64,000 bases of DNA from Micromonospora haikouensis (GCF_900091595.1 NZ_FMCW01000001.1:219706-283705), one strand, 5' to 3'. Shown: positions 39,310-48,931, counted from the first letter of the stretch. Numbers and translations: made by a program. The notes: generated from the letters alone by a model not told the origin.

Positions 39310-40359
39310 GTGACGGACATCTCGGACACCCTGGCCAGCCTGCCCACCGCGGTCGATCCCGATCCGAGCGGCGTCGAGCTGGAACAGACCCTCTTCGAGG
39401 TCAAACGCGTGATCGTCGGGCAGGATCGGCTCGTCGAGCGCCTGCTCACCGCCCTGGTCGCCGGCGGCCACTGCCTCCTGGAGGGGGTCCCCGGCGTGGC
39501 GAAGACCCTCGCCGCGCAGACCCTCGCGACCGTGGTCGGCGGGACCTTCTCCCGGATCCAGTTCACCCCGGACCTGGTCCCCTCCGACATCGTCGGCACC
39601 CGCATCTACCGGGCGTCGAAGGAGAGCTTCGACGTCGAACTCGGCCCGATCATGGCCAACCTCGTGCTCGCCGACGAGATCAACCGGGCCCCGGCGAAGG
39701 TGCAGTCCGCGCTGCTGGAGGCGATGGCCGAGCGGCAGGTCTCCATCGGTGGGCGCGCCTTTCCGGTCCCCACGCCGTTCCTGGTGCTGGCCACCCAGAA
39801 CCCGATCGAGTCGGAGGGGGTCTACCAGCTCCCCGAGGCGCAGCGGGACCGGTTCCTCATGAAGATCGTCGTCGACTACCCCGGGGACGCCGACGAACTG
39901 GCCATCCTCTACCGGATGAGCACCGACCGGCCCACCCCGCGCAGGGTCCTCGACCCCGAGCGGCTGCGCGCGCTCCAGCGGCGGGCCGGCGACGTGTTCG
40001 TCCACCACGCCATCGCCGAGTACGTCGTCCGGCTGATCCTGGCCACCCGGGACCCGGGCCGGTTCGGGCTGCCCGAGATCGCGCCGCTGCTGGCGTACGG
40101 GGCGAGCCCCCGGGCCACCCTCGGCCTGGTCGCCGCCGCCCGCGCCCAGGCGCTGCTGCGGGGCCGCGACCACGTGCTGCCCGAGGACGTCCGGGAACTG
40201 GCGGTCGACGTCCTGGCCCACCGGCTGGTGCTCTCCTTCGACGCGGTCGCCGACGGGGTCGCCGCCGAGGCGGTGGTCCACCGGCTGGTCGACGCCGTGC
40301 CCCCGCCCCGGATCGCCGCCCACCACACCGGATACGCCACCGACCTGGCGGCGGCGTGA
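39310..40359 (+). CDS. MoxR-family AAA+ ATPase
   Basis: A 349-residue ATPase: Walker A GVPGVAKT near residue 62, Walker B VLADEINR, sensor 1 ATQNPIESEG, and a C-terminal lid. MoxR proteins act as chaperones that insert cofactors or remodel VWA-domain partners. GTG 39310 follows GGGAAG. Its stop overlaps the DUF58 gene start by 4 bp. It heads the operon MoxR-DUF58-VWA-serine protease, resembling Bacteroides aerotolerance (Bat) and actinobacterial envelope-stress loci. Confidence 0.9.
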   Translation: MTDISDTLASLPTAVDPDPSGVELEQTLFEVKRVIVGQDRLVERLLTALVAGGHCLLEGVPGVAKTLAAQTLATVVGGTFSRIQFTPDLVPSDIVGTRIYRASKESFDVELGPIMANLVLADEINRAPAKVQSALLEAMAERQVSIGGRAFPVPTPFLVLATQNPIESEGVYQLPEAQRDRFLMKIVVDYPGDADELAILYRMSTDRPTPRRVLDPERLRALQRRAGDVFVHHAIAEYVVRLILATRDPGRFGLPEIAPLLAYGASPRATLGLVAAARAQALLRGRDHVLPEDVRELAVDVLAHRLVLSFDAVADGVAAEAVVHRLVDAVPPPRIAAHHTGYATDLAAA

Positions 40360-41441
40360 GGGCCCCGGCCGCCCCGCCCGCCGGCTCCGCCCGGGGAACA
40401 CGGGCCGCCGGGGGAGCGGGGCCGGTGCCGCCGGACCCGACCCTGGCCGACCTCGCGCCGGACCGGCGGCTGCGCCGGCTGGAGCTGACCGTCACCCGCC
40501 GCCTCGACGGGCTGCTGCACGGCGAGCACCGGGGCCTGCTGCCCGGGCCCGGCAGCGAGGTCGCCGGCAGCCGCGAGTACCGGCCCGGCGAGGACGAGGT
40601 GCGCCGGATGGACTGGGCGGTCACCGCCCGCACCACCGTCCCGCACGTCCGCGAGGTGGACGCCGACCGGGAGCTGACCACCTGGCTGCTGGTCGACGCC
40701 AGCCCCAGCATGGAGTTCGGCACCGCCGAGCTGGACAAGCGCGAGCTGGCGGTGGCCGCCGTGGCGGCGGTCGGCTTCCTCACGGCGGGCTCCGGCAACC
40801 GGCTCGGCGCGCAACTGCTCGGCGCGCACGGGCTGCGCCGGTTCCCCGCCCGGGGCGGGCGTACCCACCTGCTCGGTCTGCTGCGGGCCCTGCTGGCCGC
40901 GCCGCGCGCCGCCGGGACCGACCCGGCCGCCGGCCCGTCCGCCGCGCCCGGCCTCGCCGACGGGCTCGTCGCCGTGGGCCGGGCCGCCACCCGGCGCGGC
41001 CTCGTCGTGGTGGTCTCCGACCTCCTCGACGGGCTACCGGACGACCCGGCCGACCCGCCGCCCTGGGAGGCGGCGCTGCGCCGGCTCGCCGTCCGGCACC
41101 AGGTGCTCGCCGTGGAGGTGACCGACCCGCGCGAGCTGGAACTGCCGGACGTCGGCCTGATCACCCTGGTCGACCCGGAGACCGGCCGCCGGCGGGAGGT
41201 CTGCACCGGCGACCGCCGGCTGCGCGAGCGGTACGCCGAGGCGGCCCTCGCCCAGCGCGACCAGATCCGCCAGGTGCTGCGCCGGTGCGGGGCGGCCCAC
41301 CTGCCGCTGCGCACCGACCGCGACTGGTGCGCCGACATCGTCCGGCACGTGCACGCCCAGCGCCGGCTCGCCCTGGCCCCGGCGGCCAGCGGCACCGGCC
41401 GGACGGCCCGCCCCGGCGCGCTGTCGGGAGGTGCCGCGTGA
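40356..41441 (+). CDS. DUF58 (VWA-like) protein
   Basis: A 361-residue protein. The DUF58 signature YRPGEDEVRRMDWAVTART is at about residues 74-93, followed by a VWA-like fold with DASPSM in the MIDAS position. No membrane segment. It is a standard partner of MoxR ATPases. GTG 40356 overlaps moxR (GTGA) and its stop overlaps the next gene (GTGA), so the three proteins are translationally coupled. Confidence 0.85.
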   Translation: MRAPAAPPAGSARGTRAAGGAGPVPPDPTLADLAPDRRLRRLELTVTRRLDGLLHGEHRGLLPGPGSEVAGSREYRPGEDEVRRMDWAVTARTTVPHVREVDADRELTTWLLVDASPSMEFGTAELDKRELAVAAVAAVGFLTAGSGNRLGAQLLGAHGLRRFPARGGRTHLLGLLRALLAAPRAAGTDPAAGPSAAPGLADGLVAVGRAATRRGLVVVVSDLLDGLPDDPADPPPWEAALRRLAVRHQVLAVEVTDPRELELPDVGLITLVDPETGRRREVCTGDRRLRERYAEAALAQRDQIRQVLRRCGAAHLPLRTDRDWCADIVRHVHAQRRLALAPAASGTGRTARPGALSGGAA

Positions 41442-42397
41442 CCTGGCAGTCGCCCCTGCGGCTCTGGCTGCTGCTCGGGGTCGCCGCGCTCGCCGTCGGC
41501 TACCTGCTCGCCCAGCGCCGCCACAGCCGGTACGCGGTCCGCTTCACCAACCTGCGGCTGCTCGACCGGGTGGCCCCGCACCGCCCCGCGTGGCGGCGGC
41601 ATGTGCCGGCCGGCCTGTTCCTGGCCATGCTGGCGCTGCTGGTGGTGGGCTTCGCCCGGCCCAGCGCCGAGGTGCGGGTGCCCCGGGAACGGGCCACCGT
41701 CATGGTGGCGGTCGACGTGTCGACCTCGATGCTCGCCTCCGACGTGGAACCGGACCGGCTCAGCGCCGCCAAGGAAGCGGCCCGGCGCTTCGTCGACGGC
41801 CTGCCCGACGAGTTCAACGTCGGGCTGGTCGCTTTCGCCGGCAGCGCCGCCGTGCTGGTGCCGCCCGGCACGGACCGGGAGGCCCTGCACGACGGCATCG
41901 AACGCCTCGCCGAGGGCAGCACCGGCGTGCAGGGCACCGCCATCGGGGAGGCGATCAACACCTCCCTCGGCGCGGTGCGGGCACTGGACAGCCAGGCCGC
42001 GAAGGACCTGCCGCCGGCCCGGATCATCCTGCTCTCCGACGGCGCGAACACCTCCGGCATGGACCCGATGGAGGCCGCCGCCGAGGCCGTCGACGCGAAG
42101 GTGCCGGTGCACACCATCTCGTTCGGCACCCCGTCCGGGTTCGTCGACCGGGGCGGGCGGCCCATCCAGGTGCCGGTGGACGGACAGACCCTCAAGGCGG
42201 TCGCCGACTCCACCGGCGGCGGCTTCCACGAGGCGACCAGCCGCGAGGAACTGCGGGCCGTGTACGACGACATCGGCACCTCCGTCGGCTACCGCACCCA
42301 GCGGCAGGACGTCTCCGCCCGGTTCATCGGGCTGGGCCTGGTGCTGGCCATGGGCGCTGCGGCGGGATCGATGCGGTGGTTCTCCCGGCTGCCTTGA
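41438..42397 (+). CDS. Membrane VWA-domain protein (BatA-like)
   Basis: A 319-residue protein with two N-terminal transmembrane segments (about 5-25 and 50-70), a von Willebrand A domain (residues ~85-280) whose MIDAS reads DVSTS (D93 onward) with TGVQGTAIGEAI and LLSDGANTSG, and a C-terminal transmembrane helix. Presumed metal-dependent adhesion domain facing outward or inward, acting with MoxR and DUF58. GTG 41438 overlaps the preceding stop codon. Confidence 0.87.
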   Translation: MTWQSPLRLWLLLGVAALAVGYLLAQRRHSRYAVRFTNLRLLDRVAPHRPAWRRHVPAGLFLAMLALLVVGFARPSAEVRVPRERATVMVAVDVSTSMLASDVEPDRLSAAKEAARRFVDGLPDEFNVGLVAFAGSAAVLVPPGTDREALHDGIERLAEGSTGVQGTAIGEAINTSLGAVRALDSQAAKDLPPARIILLSDGANTSGMDPMEAAAEAVDAKVPVHTISFGTPSGFVDRGGRPIQVPVDGQTLKAVADSTGGGFHEATSREELRAVYDDIGTSVGYRTQRQDVSARFIGLGLVLAMGAAAGSMRWFSRLP

Positions 42398-42468
42398 ACG
42401 CGGCGGCCCCACCGGCCGGCCCGAGCCGGCCGGACCTCCCCGACAGACGTGGACGTGAGGAGCAGCGG

Positions 42469-43332
42469 ATGGCAGTACAGACCGGACTGGGCGAGCCGCG
42501 CGGGCCGTGGTTCGTCTCGCCCGAGCTCGACCCCGACGGGCGTGGCCGTCGGGACGTACCCGGTGGGGGCGGGGCCGACCGGCGGCGCAGCTGGCAGGGC
42601 CGGCTGCTGGCCGCCGCCGGGGTGGTGGCGCTGTCCACCCTGTCCGGTGCGGCGGCCGGTGCCTGGGTCGCCGACTCACCCGACGTGCCGGGCCCGGAGG
42701 CGGCGTCGGCCGCGCCGGTGCCGGCGGAGCTGGTGACCGCGGCCGAGCGCACCGTGCCGGGGGTGGTGTCGGTGCTGGTGGGCGGGGCCGCCGGAAACTC
42801 GGCGACCGGGTCCGGGTTCGCCATCGACGACCAGCAGCACCTGATCACCAACGACCACATCCTCGCCAAGGGGGGCGGCGGGGCGGTGACGGTGGAACTG
42901 CCGGACGGCCGGCGGTTCGCCGCCGAGGTCGTCGGCCGGGAGCCCGGCAGCGACCTGGCCGTGCTGCGGGTGCCGCCGGACGCCGGCCTGGCCCCGCTGC
43001 CGCTGGCCAAGCCGGGCGCCACCCGGGTCGGCGAGCCGGTGCTCGCGGTCGGGTCCCCGCTCGGGCTGGCCGGGACCGTCACCGCGGGTATCGTCAGCGC
43101 GCTCGACCGTCAGGTACGCCTCGGCACGAACCGGCACCGCGCCGTACAGACCGACGCGTCCATCAATCCGGGCAACTCCGGCGGCCCGCTGGTCAACGCC
43201 CGAGGTGAGGTGGTCGGGGTGAACACCGCCATCGCCACCATCGACGGCAGCGGCTCGATCGGCATCGGCTTCGCCATCCCGATCGAGCAGGTGCAGCAGA
43301 GCGCCGACGCGATCATCGGAAAGGGCGGCTGA
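42469..43332 (+). CDS. Membrane-anchored trypsin-like serine protease (HtrA/DegP fold, no PDZ)
   Basis: A 287-residue protein: cytosolic N-terminus, one transmembrane helix (~45-67), then a trypsin-like domain with the full triad H130 (ITNDHIL), D162 (PGSDLAVL) and S237 (NPGNSGGP). It stops right after the protease domain; the PDZ domain typical of HtrA is absent. It probably cleaves envelope proteins. It follows the VWA gene by 71 bp with GTGAGGAG upstream of ATG 42469, so it likely belongs to the MoxR operon. Confidence 0.85.
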   Translation: MAVQTGLGEPRGPWFVSPELDPDGRGRRDVPGGGGADRRRSWQGRLLAAAGVVALSTLSGAAAGAWVADSPDVPGPEAASAAPVPAELVTAAERTVPGVVSVLVGGAAGNSATGSGFAIDDQQHLITNDHILAKGGGGAVTVELPDGRRFAAEVVGREPGSDLAVLRVPPDAGLAPLPLAKPGATRVGEPVLAVGSPLGLAGTVTAGIVSALDRQVRLGTNRHRAVQTDASINPGNSGGPLVNARGEVVGVNTAIATIDGSGSIGIGFAIPIEQVQQSADAIIGKGG

Positions 43333-43345
43333 CCTGGGCCGGGCC

Positions 43346-43397
43346 GCGCTCCCGGGCGGCGCTCCCGGGCGGCGCTCCCGGGCGGCGCTCCCGGGCG
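43346..43397. repeat. Tandem repeat, 4 x 13 bp
   Basis: Four exact copies of GCGCTCCCGGGCG start 14 bp after the protease stop codon. Each unit includes the palindrome CCCGGG, so an array of small stems is possible. Probably a slippage-prone simple repeat. Confidence 0.85.
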
Positions 43398-43428
43398 ACG
43401 CGGAGGGGAGAATTGGCAGATATTGGGC

Positions 43429-43566
43429 GTGGGATCATCGGCCCATGGAAACACCGTCCCGGGCGCGCGCCGCGCCGCCTTCGGGCTGATCCGGGCCGTC
43501 ACCACGAAGGTCGGCGTGATCGCGCTGCTGCTCGTGGGCGGTCGCGTACGCCGCCGGCTCCGGTGA
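43429..43566 (+). CDS. Possible small membrane protein (45 residues)
   Basis: GTG 43429 to TGA encodes a basic peptide with a hydrophobic stretch VGVIALLLVGG near residue 31 and an Arg-rich C-terminus. GGAGGGGAG lies 18-26 nt upstream, too far for ideal initiation. The composition looks like a small membrane protein, but length and weak start keep confidence low. Confidence 0.35.
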   Translation: MGSSAHGNTVPGARRAAFGLIRAVTTKVGVIALLLVGGRVRRRLR

Positions 43567-43648
43567 CGACCGCGCGGGACCGGCGCCGGGCCCCTCGGCG
43601 ACCCCCACGGCCACGCACGGCGCCCGGGCGGGGCGCTAGCCTGCTCAC

Positions 43649-44074
<426 letters not shown>

Positions 44075-44091
44075 CCGCGCCGCGCGCTGCG

Positions 44092-44131
44092 CCGTCCGTG
44101 CCGCGCCGGCTCCGTCCGTGCCGCGCCGGCT
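44092..44131. repeat. Tandem duplication, 2 x 20 bp
   Basis: CCGTCCGTGCCGCGCCGGCT occurs twice in direct succession between arfB and the CE3 gene. Confidence 0.8.
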
Positions 44132-44247
44132 CGGGGCGGAACGTGGGAGGCGGTTGAGCGCGACGCCGGGGTCTGCTGGAATGGATCCGGGAGCAACAGG
44201 GCCGTCACCGACCGCGTACGACGCCACGTGACAGGAGTTCCTCCGCC

Positions 44248-45393
44248 ATGCCCCGAAAGCCCTTCCTCTCCGCCTTCCTCGCCGCCCTGGCGGCCGTGCC
44301 GCTGACGCTGCTGCTCGGGCTCGTCGCCGCGCCGCCCGCCCTGCCGGCCGCCGCCGACCCGGTGCGCGTGATGCCCCTCGGCGACTCCATCACCGGCTCG
44401 CCCGGCTGCTGGCGCTCCATCCTCTGGAACCGCCTCCAGTCCACCGGCCACACGAACGTCGACTTCGTCGGCACCCTCGGCCCGCAGGGCTGCGGCCAGC
44501 CGTACGACGGCGACAACGAGGGCCACGGCGGATACCTGGTGACGAACGTCGCCAACCAGAACCTGCTGCCCGGCTGGCTCTCCGCCACCGACCCGGACGT
44601 CGTGCTCATGCACTTCGGCACCAACGACGTGTGGAGCAACATCGCCCCGGCGACCATCCTGGCCGCGTACTCCAGGCTGGTCGACCAGATGCGGGCCAGC
44701 AACCCGGCGATGCGCGTGATCGTCGCGAAGATCATCCCGATGGCCCCCGCGAGCTGCGCCGAGTGCGGGCAGCGGGTGGTGGCGCTCAACAGCGCGATCG
44801 ACGGCTGGGCGGCGGGCAAGACCACCGCGCAGTCGCCGATCGTGGTCGTCGACCAGTGGACGGGCTTCAGCACCGCCGCCGACACCTACGACGGGGTGCA
44901 CCCGAACGCCGCCGGTGACCAGAAGATGTCGGACCGCTGGTACCCGGCGGTGGTCGCCGCGCTGACCGGCACCACCCCCACGGCGACTCCCACGGCCACC
45001 CCCAGCGCGACCCCCACGGCCACGCCGACGCCCACCCCGCCCGTCACGCCGACGTTGTCGCCGCCGGTCACCCCGACCTCGAACCCCGGCGGCGGGTGCA
45101 CGGCCGTCTACCGGATCGTCGGGCAGTGGCAGGGCGGCTTCCAGGGCGAGGTGACCGTGCGCAACACGGGCACCGCCGCGCTGGGCGGCTGGACGGTCCG
45201 GTTCGGCTACGCCGACGGCCAGCGGATCAACCAGGCGTGGAACGCCGACGTGACGCAGAGCGGAACCGCGGTCACCGCGCGGAACGTGGGCTGGAACGGC
45301 GGCCTCGCCCCCGGTGCCGAGGCGACCTTCGGGTTCCTCGCCAGCGCCGGCTCCAGCAACCCGGTGCCGCTGACGAGCTGCGCCACGTCCTGA
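44248..45393 (+). CDS. Secreted SGNH/CE3-type esterase with CBM2
   Basis: A 381-residue exported enzyme. Signal peptide residues 1-36; SGNH hydrolase domain of carbohydrate esterase family 3 type with nucleophile Ser in MPLGDSITGSPGCWR, HFGTNDVW, and the Asp/His pair in DGVHPNAAGD; a Thr-Pro linker (residues ~242-288); and a C-terminal CBM2 (from CTAVYRIVGQWQGGFQGEVT, with the usual terminal disulfide cysteines). It probably deacetylates xylan or similar plant polymer bound through the CBM. ACAGGAG precedes ATG 44248. Together with the mannoside importer it suggests plant-polymer use. Confidence 0.9.
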   Translation: MPRKPFLSAFLAALAAVPLTLLLGLVAAPPALPAAADPVRVMPLGDSITGSPGCWRSILWNRLQSTGHTNVDFVGTLGPQGCGQPYDGDNEGHGGYLVTNVANQNLLPGWLSATDPDVVLMHFGTNDVWSNIAPATILAAYSRLVDQMRASNPAMRVIVAKIIPMAPASCAECGQRVVALNSAIDGWAAGKTTAQSPIVVVDQWTGFSTAADTYDGVHPNAAGDQKMSDRWYPAVVAALTGTTPTATPTATPSATPTATPTPTPPVTPTLSPPVTPTSNPGGGCTAVYRIVGQWQGGFQGEVTVRNTGTAALGGWTVRFGYADGQRINQAWNADVTQSGTAVTARNVGWNGGLAPGAEATFGFLASAGSSNPVPLTSCATS

Positions 45394-45453
45394 TCCCCGG
45401 CCGGGCCGCGCGCTCGGGCTGACCGCCCCACCGCCGCCACCCTTCGTTCCCGT

Positions 45454-45526
45454 CCCTTTGCTCTGCACCCTGATCCGCAACAGTCACCGTCGGTGACCGC
45501 TGCGCCCGTGGGTGCAGAGCAAAGGG
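45454..45526. repeat. Long inverted repeat, 17-bp arms
   Basis: CCCTTTGCTCTGCACCC (45454-45470) and its perfect complement (45510-45526) flank 39 bp that itself contains GTCACC-GTC-GGTGAC. It lies between convergent genes and could form a cruciform or a bidirectional terminator. Confidence 0.75.
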
Positions 45527-45604
45527 CGGAGAAGTGGTGGGTGGGGGTGGGGGTGTGGATGGGGCGGTCGGTGGAGGTCGGCGCGCGGCGCCGCCGGCCC
45601 GCCG

Positions 45605-46321
45605 TCAGCGGGTGTGGTGGTGCGCCGGCCCCGGCAGCAGCCAGTGGTTGAAGTCCCAGCTGAAGACCGAGGTGCAGGTCATCCGCTGGACGCCGGGCTT
45701 GAAGCCCCACAGGTCGAGCCGGCCGAGGCCGTGGGCGGCCAGCTCCGCCGCCGCCGGGTCGGTCGTCGCGAGGTCCGTGTCGTCGAGGACCACCAGGCCG
45801 GACGGGGCCAGGTACTTCGGCGCGACCCGGGCGCAGACGGTGCGGGAGGCGCCGTCGATCACCACCACGTCCCAGGGGGCCCCGTCGGCGATCGCCGTCA
45901 CGTACGGGGAGTCCGCCGAACCGTCCCACCAGCCGTCGGCGCAGGGCACGTGCCGGATCTCCCCGTTGGCCGGCTGGGGGAGCTGGGCGAACCAGGCCGC
46001 GTCGTGCTCGACGGAGACGATCTCGCCGACCCGGCCGGGCCAGGCGAACCAGGACGTCGACGACCCCGAGCCGTACTCGAACACCCGCACGCCGGGGTGC
46101 AGCACCTCGTCCAGCCACCGCACGGCGGAGTAGCTGAGCCAGGGCAGCGGCCGGCCTTCGCCGTCGACGGGTGCCGCGCCCACGGACCGGTGCCAGCCCT
46201 GCCCGCGCAGGGTGGCCAGGGCCTCCAGCGACGTCCGCGCCTCGCGGCGGGAGCGCGGAATGCCGGGCGCGGTGCGCAGGATCAGGCCCCGCGCCCGCCC
46301 GGCGAGTGATCGTCTGGTCAT
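45605..46321 (-). CDS. Class I SAM-dependent methyltransferase-like protein
   Basis: A 238-residue protein. The Rossmann glycine motif is VFEYGSGSSTSWF near residue 87, followed by an acidic residue at the SAM ribose position (VSVEHD) and VVVIDGASRTV. N-terminal ~45 residues are basic. Substrate unknown. Start at ATG 46321 with GGGAGC upstream on its strand. The intergenic gap to the next minus-strand gene is 86 bp. Confidence 0.75.
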   Translation of the reverse strand: MTRRSLAGRARGLILRTAPGIPRSRREARTSLEALATLRGQGWHRSVGAAPVDGEGRPLPWLSYSAVRWLDEVLHPGVRVFEYGSGSSTSWFAWPGRVGEIVSVEHDAAWFAQLPQPANGEIRHVPCADGWWDGSADSPYVTAIADGAPWDVVVIDGASRTVCARVAPKYLAPSGLVVLDDTDLATTDPAAAELAAHGLGRLDLWGFKPGVQRMTCTSVFSWDFNHWLLPGPAHHHTR

Positions 46322-46407
46322 GGTGCTCCCGTTTCCTCGGCCTCGCGCGTACAGGGAGCCAACGAACGACGAGTGCAAAAGGTGATGAAAGGTGCGAAAC
46401 GGGGGTG

Positions 46408-47274
46408 TCAGGCCAGCGCGGCGAGCAGGCGGGCCCGCAGGCCGGCGGCCCGCTCGGCGAAGCCCCGCTGGGCGGCGGCGTACTCGGCCCGTCCCTCCGG
46501 CGTCTCCACCCGCACCGGCGGGTAGCCGAGCGCGGCGAGATCGTAGGGGCTGGCCCGCATGTCCAGGGTGCGGATCTCGCGGGCCAGCGCGAACGCGTCC
46601 GCCACCAGCTCGCTCGGCACCAGCGGCGACAGCTTGTACGCCCACTTGTACAGGTCCATGTTGGCGTGCAGGCAGCCCGGCTGCTCCAGCTCGTGCTGCC
46701 GCTCCCGCGTCGGGGTGAGCACGTTCAGCGGCCGGGCCGGCGCGGTGAAGAACCGGTACGCGTCGAAGTGGCTGCACCGCACGCCCCGCTCGTGCACGAC
46801 CTCGGCGGTGCGCGCCGGGCTGAGCCGCAGCGGCCACGCGTTGTGGCGTATCTCCTCCTGGGTCTGCCGGTAGACCATCGCCCACTCGTGCATCCCGAAG
46901 CAGCCCAGGTGCGCCGGCCGGCCCGCCGTCGCCGCGAGCAGGGCACGGATCCAGCCGACCGATTCGGCCCGCCGGGCGCGTACCGCATCGGTGTCGAGGG
47001 TGAGCCCGGCGGACGTGGCGCGGTAGTCCCGGCCGAACTCGGCCGGGTCCGCGCCGCGCAGCACGACCCCCGCGCCCGGGTGCCAACGGCGCAGCTGTGC
47101 GGGACGGTGCGAGTAGTAGGTGAAGAGGAAGTCCTCCACGGGGTGCCTGCGCCCGGCGCGGCGGCGGGCCAGGTGCGGGGCCAGCCACGCGTCGACCCGC
47201 TCCTCGTGGGCCCGCCGCCGCGCCTGCCAGTCGGCCAGGTCGAGCGGCGCGGCGGGAGCGAGGGCGGCGGTCAC
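46408..47274 (-). CDS. Predicted 3-methyladenine DNA glycosylase-annotated family protein
   Basis: A 288-residue protein (HPVEDFLFTYYSHRPAQLRRWHPG, LGCFGMHEWAMVYR, HFDAYRFFTAPARP). This family is commonly annotated in actinomycetes as 3-methyladenine DNA glycosylase, but I cannot see a helix-hairpin-helix or other recognised glycosylase motif, so the function is uncertain. GTG 47274 is 6 nt after TACGCT (complement of 47281-47286), indicating a leaderless message. Confidence 0.7.
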   Translation of the reverse strand: MTAALAPAAPLDLADWQARRRAHEERVDAWLAPHLARRRAGRRHPVEDFLFTYYSHRPAQLRRWHPGAGVVLRGADPAEFGRDYRATSAGLTLDTDAVRARRAESVGWIRALLAATAGRPAHLGCFGMHEWAMVYRQTQEEIRHNAWPLRLSPARTAEVVHERGVRCSHFDAYRFFTAPARPLNVLTPTRERQHELEQPGCLHANMDLYKWAYKLSPLVPSELVADAFALAREIRTLDMRASPYDLAALGYPPVRVETPEGRAEYAAAQRGFAERAAGLRARLLAALA

Positions 47275-47320
47275 CCGACCAGCGTACGGCCGCCGCCCGG
47301 CCGCCCCCGCCGGCCCCGCG

Positions 47321-48778
47321 TCAGGGCACGTCGACCCGGACCCCGGCGGAGAACACCCCGCTGCGCAGCTCCAGCTGCCTGGGCCGGTCCGTGCCGTCGA
47401 CCGTGAACACCAGCGGCAGCACCAGCCGGCTGCCCGCGGCCAGGGGCTGGCCGAAGACGTCCCGCCCCTGGTTGGCCAGTCGGGTGGCGGCCTCGTCGGT
47501 GCTGACCCAGGTGCCCCCCGGCAGGTACGCCCGCTGCATCTCGCCGTGCCAGGTCTGCTGCTCGGGGGTGAGGTTGCGCACCCCGACCGTGGCCTGGCAC
47601 TGCCGCCCGGCGGCCGACGACACCGACGGGCAGGCGATCCGGTAGACGGTGAACTCCAGCGCCTGCTCCCGCAGCGGCATGCCGATCACGCCGGTGGTGC
47701 TGGTGCCCACCCACGCGCCGGTGCTCGGCTGCTTGGTGGTGTCGATCGCGGCGACCCGTCGGGTGGCCGTCAGCGTCGCGGCGAGCACCACGCCGGCCAG
47801 GACCGCGGCGGCCGCCCCCACCAGCAGCCACACCGGGGGCCTGCGACGGCGGGCCACGGCGACCGGCGCGACCGGACGGGGCTGTCCGCCCTGGCCGGGT
47901 GCCGCCGCCGGGGCCGTGCCGGAGGACCCCGCGCCGGTGCCGGCGTAGACGGTCCCCGCACCGGCGGGCCGGTTCCCCGCACCGCCGGATCCGGTGCGCC
48001 CGCCGGTCGACGCGGCCGTGGCCCGGGCGCGGCGGTGCCGCTGCCACCACCAGAGCCCACCGGCCGTGAGCAGGAACACCCCGGCCAGCGCGGCGAGCAG
48101 CGCCGCGGGCCGCCGCCAGGCCGGCGCGTCCGTGGCCTGGGCCACCGGGACCGGTGAGCGGTCCCAGGTCGCGGTCGCGCAGTCGTACGGCCGGTCGCCG
48201 CCGGCGGCGAAGGCGCAGGCCGGTGCGGACAGGGCGCGGCCCGGCGCGGCGGTGGTGAGCGCCGTGTGCAGGGTCGTGGTGCTGCGCGGCGGGAGCCGCA
48301 GCTGCCAGGTCACCTCCGTGGTGGTGGCCGAGCGGCTGGTCCGCCCTCCGGGCGTGACCCAGGTCGCCGACGTTCCGGGCGGCAGCTCCTGGCGCACGGT
48401 GGTGGCCACGGGCATGCTGCTGGCGTTGCGCACCTGGACCTGGTAGCCCGGGGCCGGCGTGCCGGCCGGCGTGACCGCCACCGTCACGGCGGACGGTCCG
48501 CCCCGCGTCGGCACGACCACGGACGGGGAGACCAGCGGCGGCGGCGCGGGGGCCGCGGGCGTCGCGGTGCCCGTCGGGGTCGCGGTGTCCGTCGGCGTCG
48601 GCGCCATCGTGGCCGCCGCCGCCCGCAGCGCCCCCTGTGGCGGGGCGGCTCCGGGTGTGGTGGCCGCGGGCGTGACGGGCTTCGGGGCCACCGTGGGCAG
48701 CGCCGGCACGGCGGCGAGAATGCCCAGGCAGTGCACGAACACTGCGAGGGCCCTGTGGTGTCGTCTCGATGCAGGCAT
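47321..48778 (-). CDS. Membrane protein of unknown function with Thr/Pro-rich and beta-sandwich regions
   Basis: A 485-residue protein: signal peptide-like residues 7-25, Thr/Pro/Ala-rich stretch (~30-95), a beta-rich domain (VTVAVTPAGTPAPGYQVQVR) resembling DUF11-type repeats, a transmembrane helix near 245, a basic Gly/Ala-rich cytosolic loop, a second helix near 325, and a C-terminal domain (TVGVRNLTPEQQTWHGEMQR) resembling DUF4352 extracellular domains. The function is unknown. GGAGG lies 9 nt before ATG 48778 on its strand. Confidence 0.65.
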   Translation of the reverse strand: MPASRRHHRALAVFVHCLGILAAVPALPTVAPKPVTPAATTPGAAPPQGALRAAAATMAPTPTDTATPTGTATPAAPAPPPLVSPSVVVPTRGGPSAVTVAVTPAGTPAPGYQVQVRNASSMPVATTVRQELPPGTSATWVTPGGRTSRSATTTEVTWQLRLPPRSTTTLHTALTTAAPGRALSAPACAFAAGGDRPYDCATATWDRSPVPVAQATDAPAWRRPAALLAALAGVFLLTAGGLWWWQRHRRARATAASTGGRTGSGGAGNRPAGAGTVYAGTGAGSSGTAPAAAPGQGGQPRPVAPVAVARRRRPPVWLLVGAAAAVLAGVVLAATLTATRRVAAIDTTKQPSTGAWVGTSTTGVIGMPLREQALEFTVYRIACPSVSSAAGRQCQATVGVRNLTPEQQTWHGEMQRAYLPGGTWVSTDEAATRLANQGRDVFGQPLAAGSRLVLPLVFTVDGTDRPRQLELRSGVFSAGVRVDVP

Positions 48779-48931
48779 ACGAACGAACCTCCGGTAGCCG
48801 ACGCTAGGTGCGGCTCCCCGCCGTGCGGGTACGAAGCGGCGAACCCGGCCCGCGGCGGCGGCAGCCGGCGTACGCTGGCCCGCCGCGCGCCGCCGAGCGC
48901 CCGGTGCCGGTGCCGCCCGGGGCGGGCGGGC

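Noticed and set aside
43346..43397. 4 x 13-bp array as iterons of a replication origin
   Set aside because: The unit is a GC-only simple repeat without AT-rich unwinding region or replication gene nearby.
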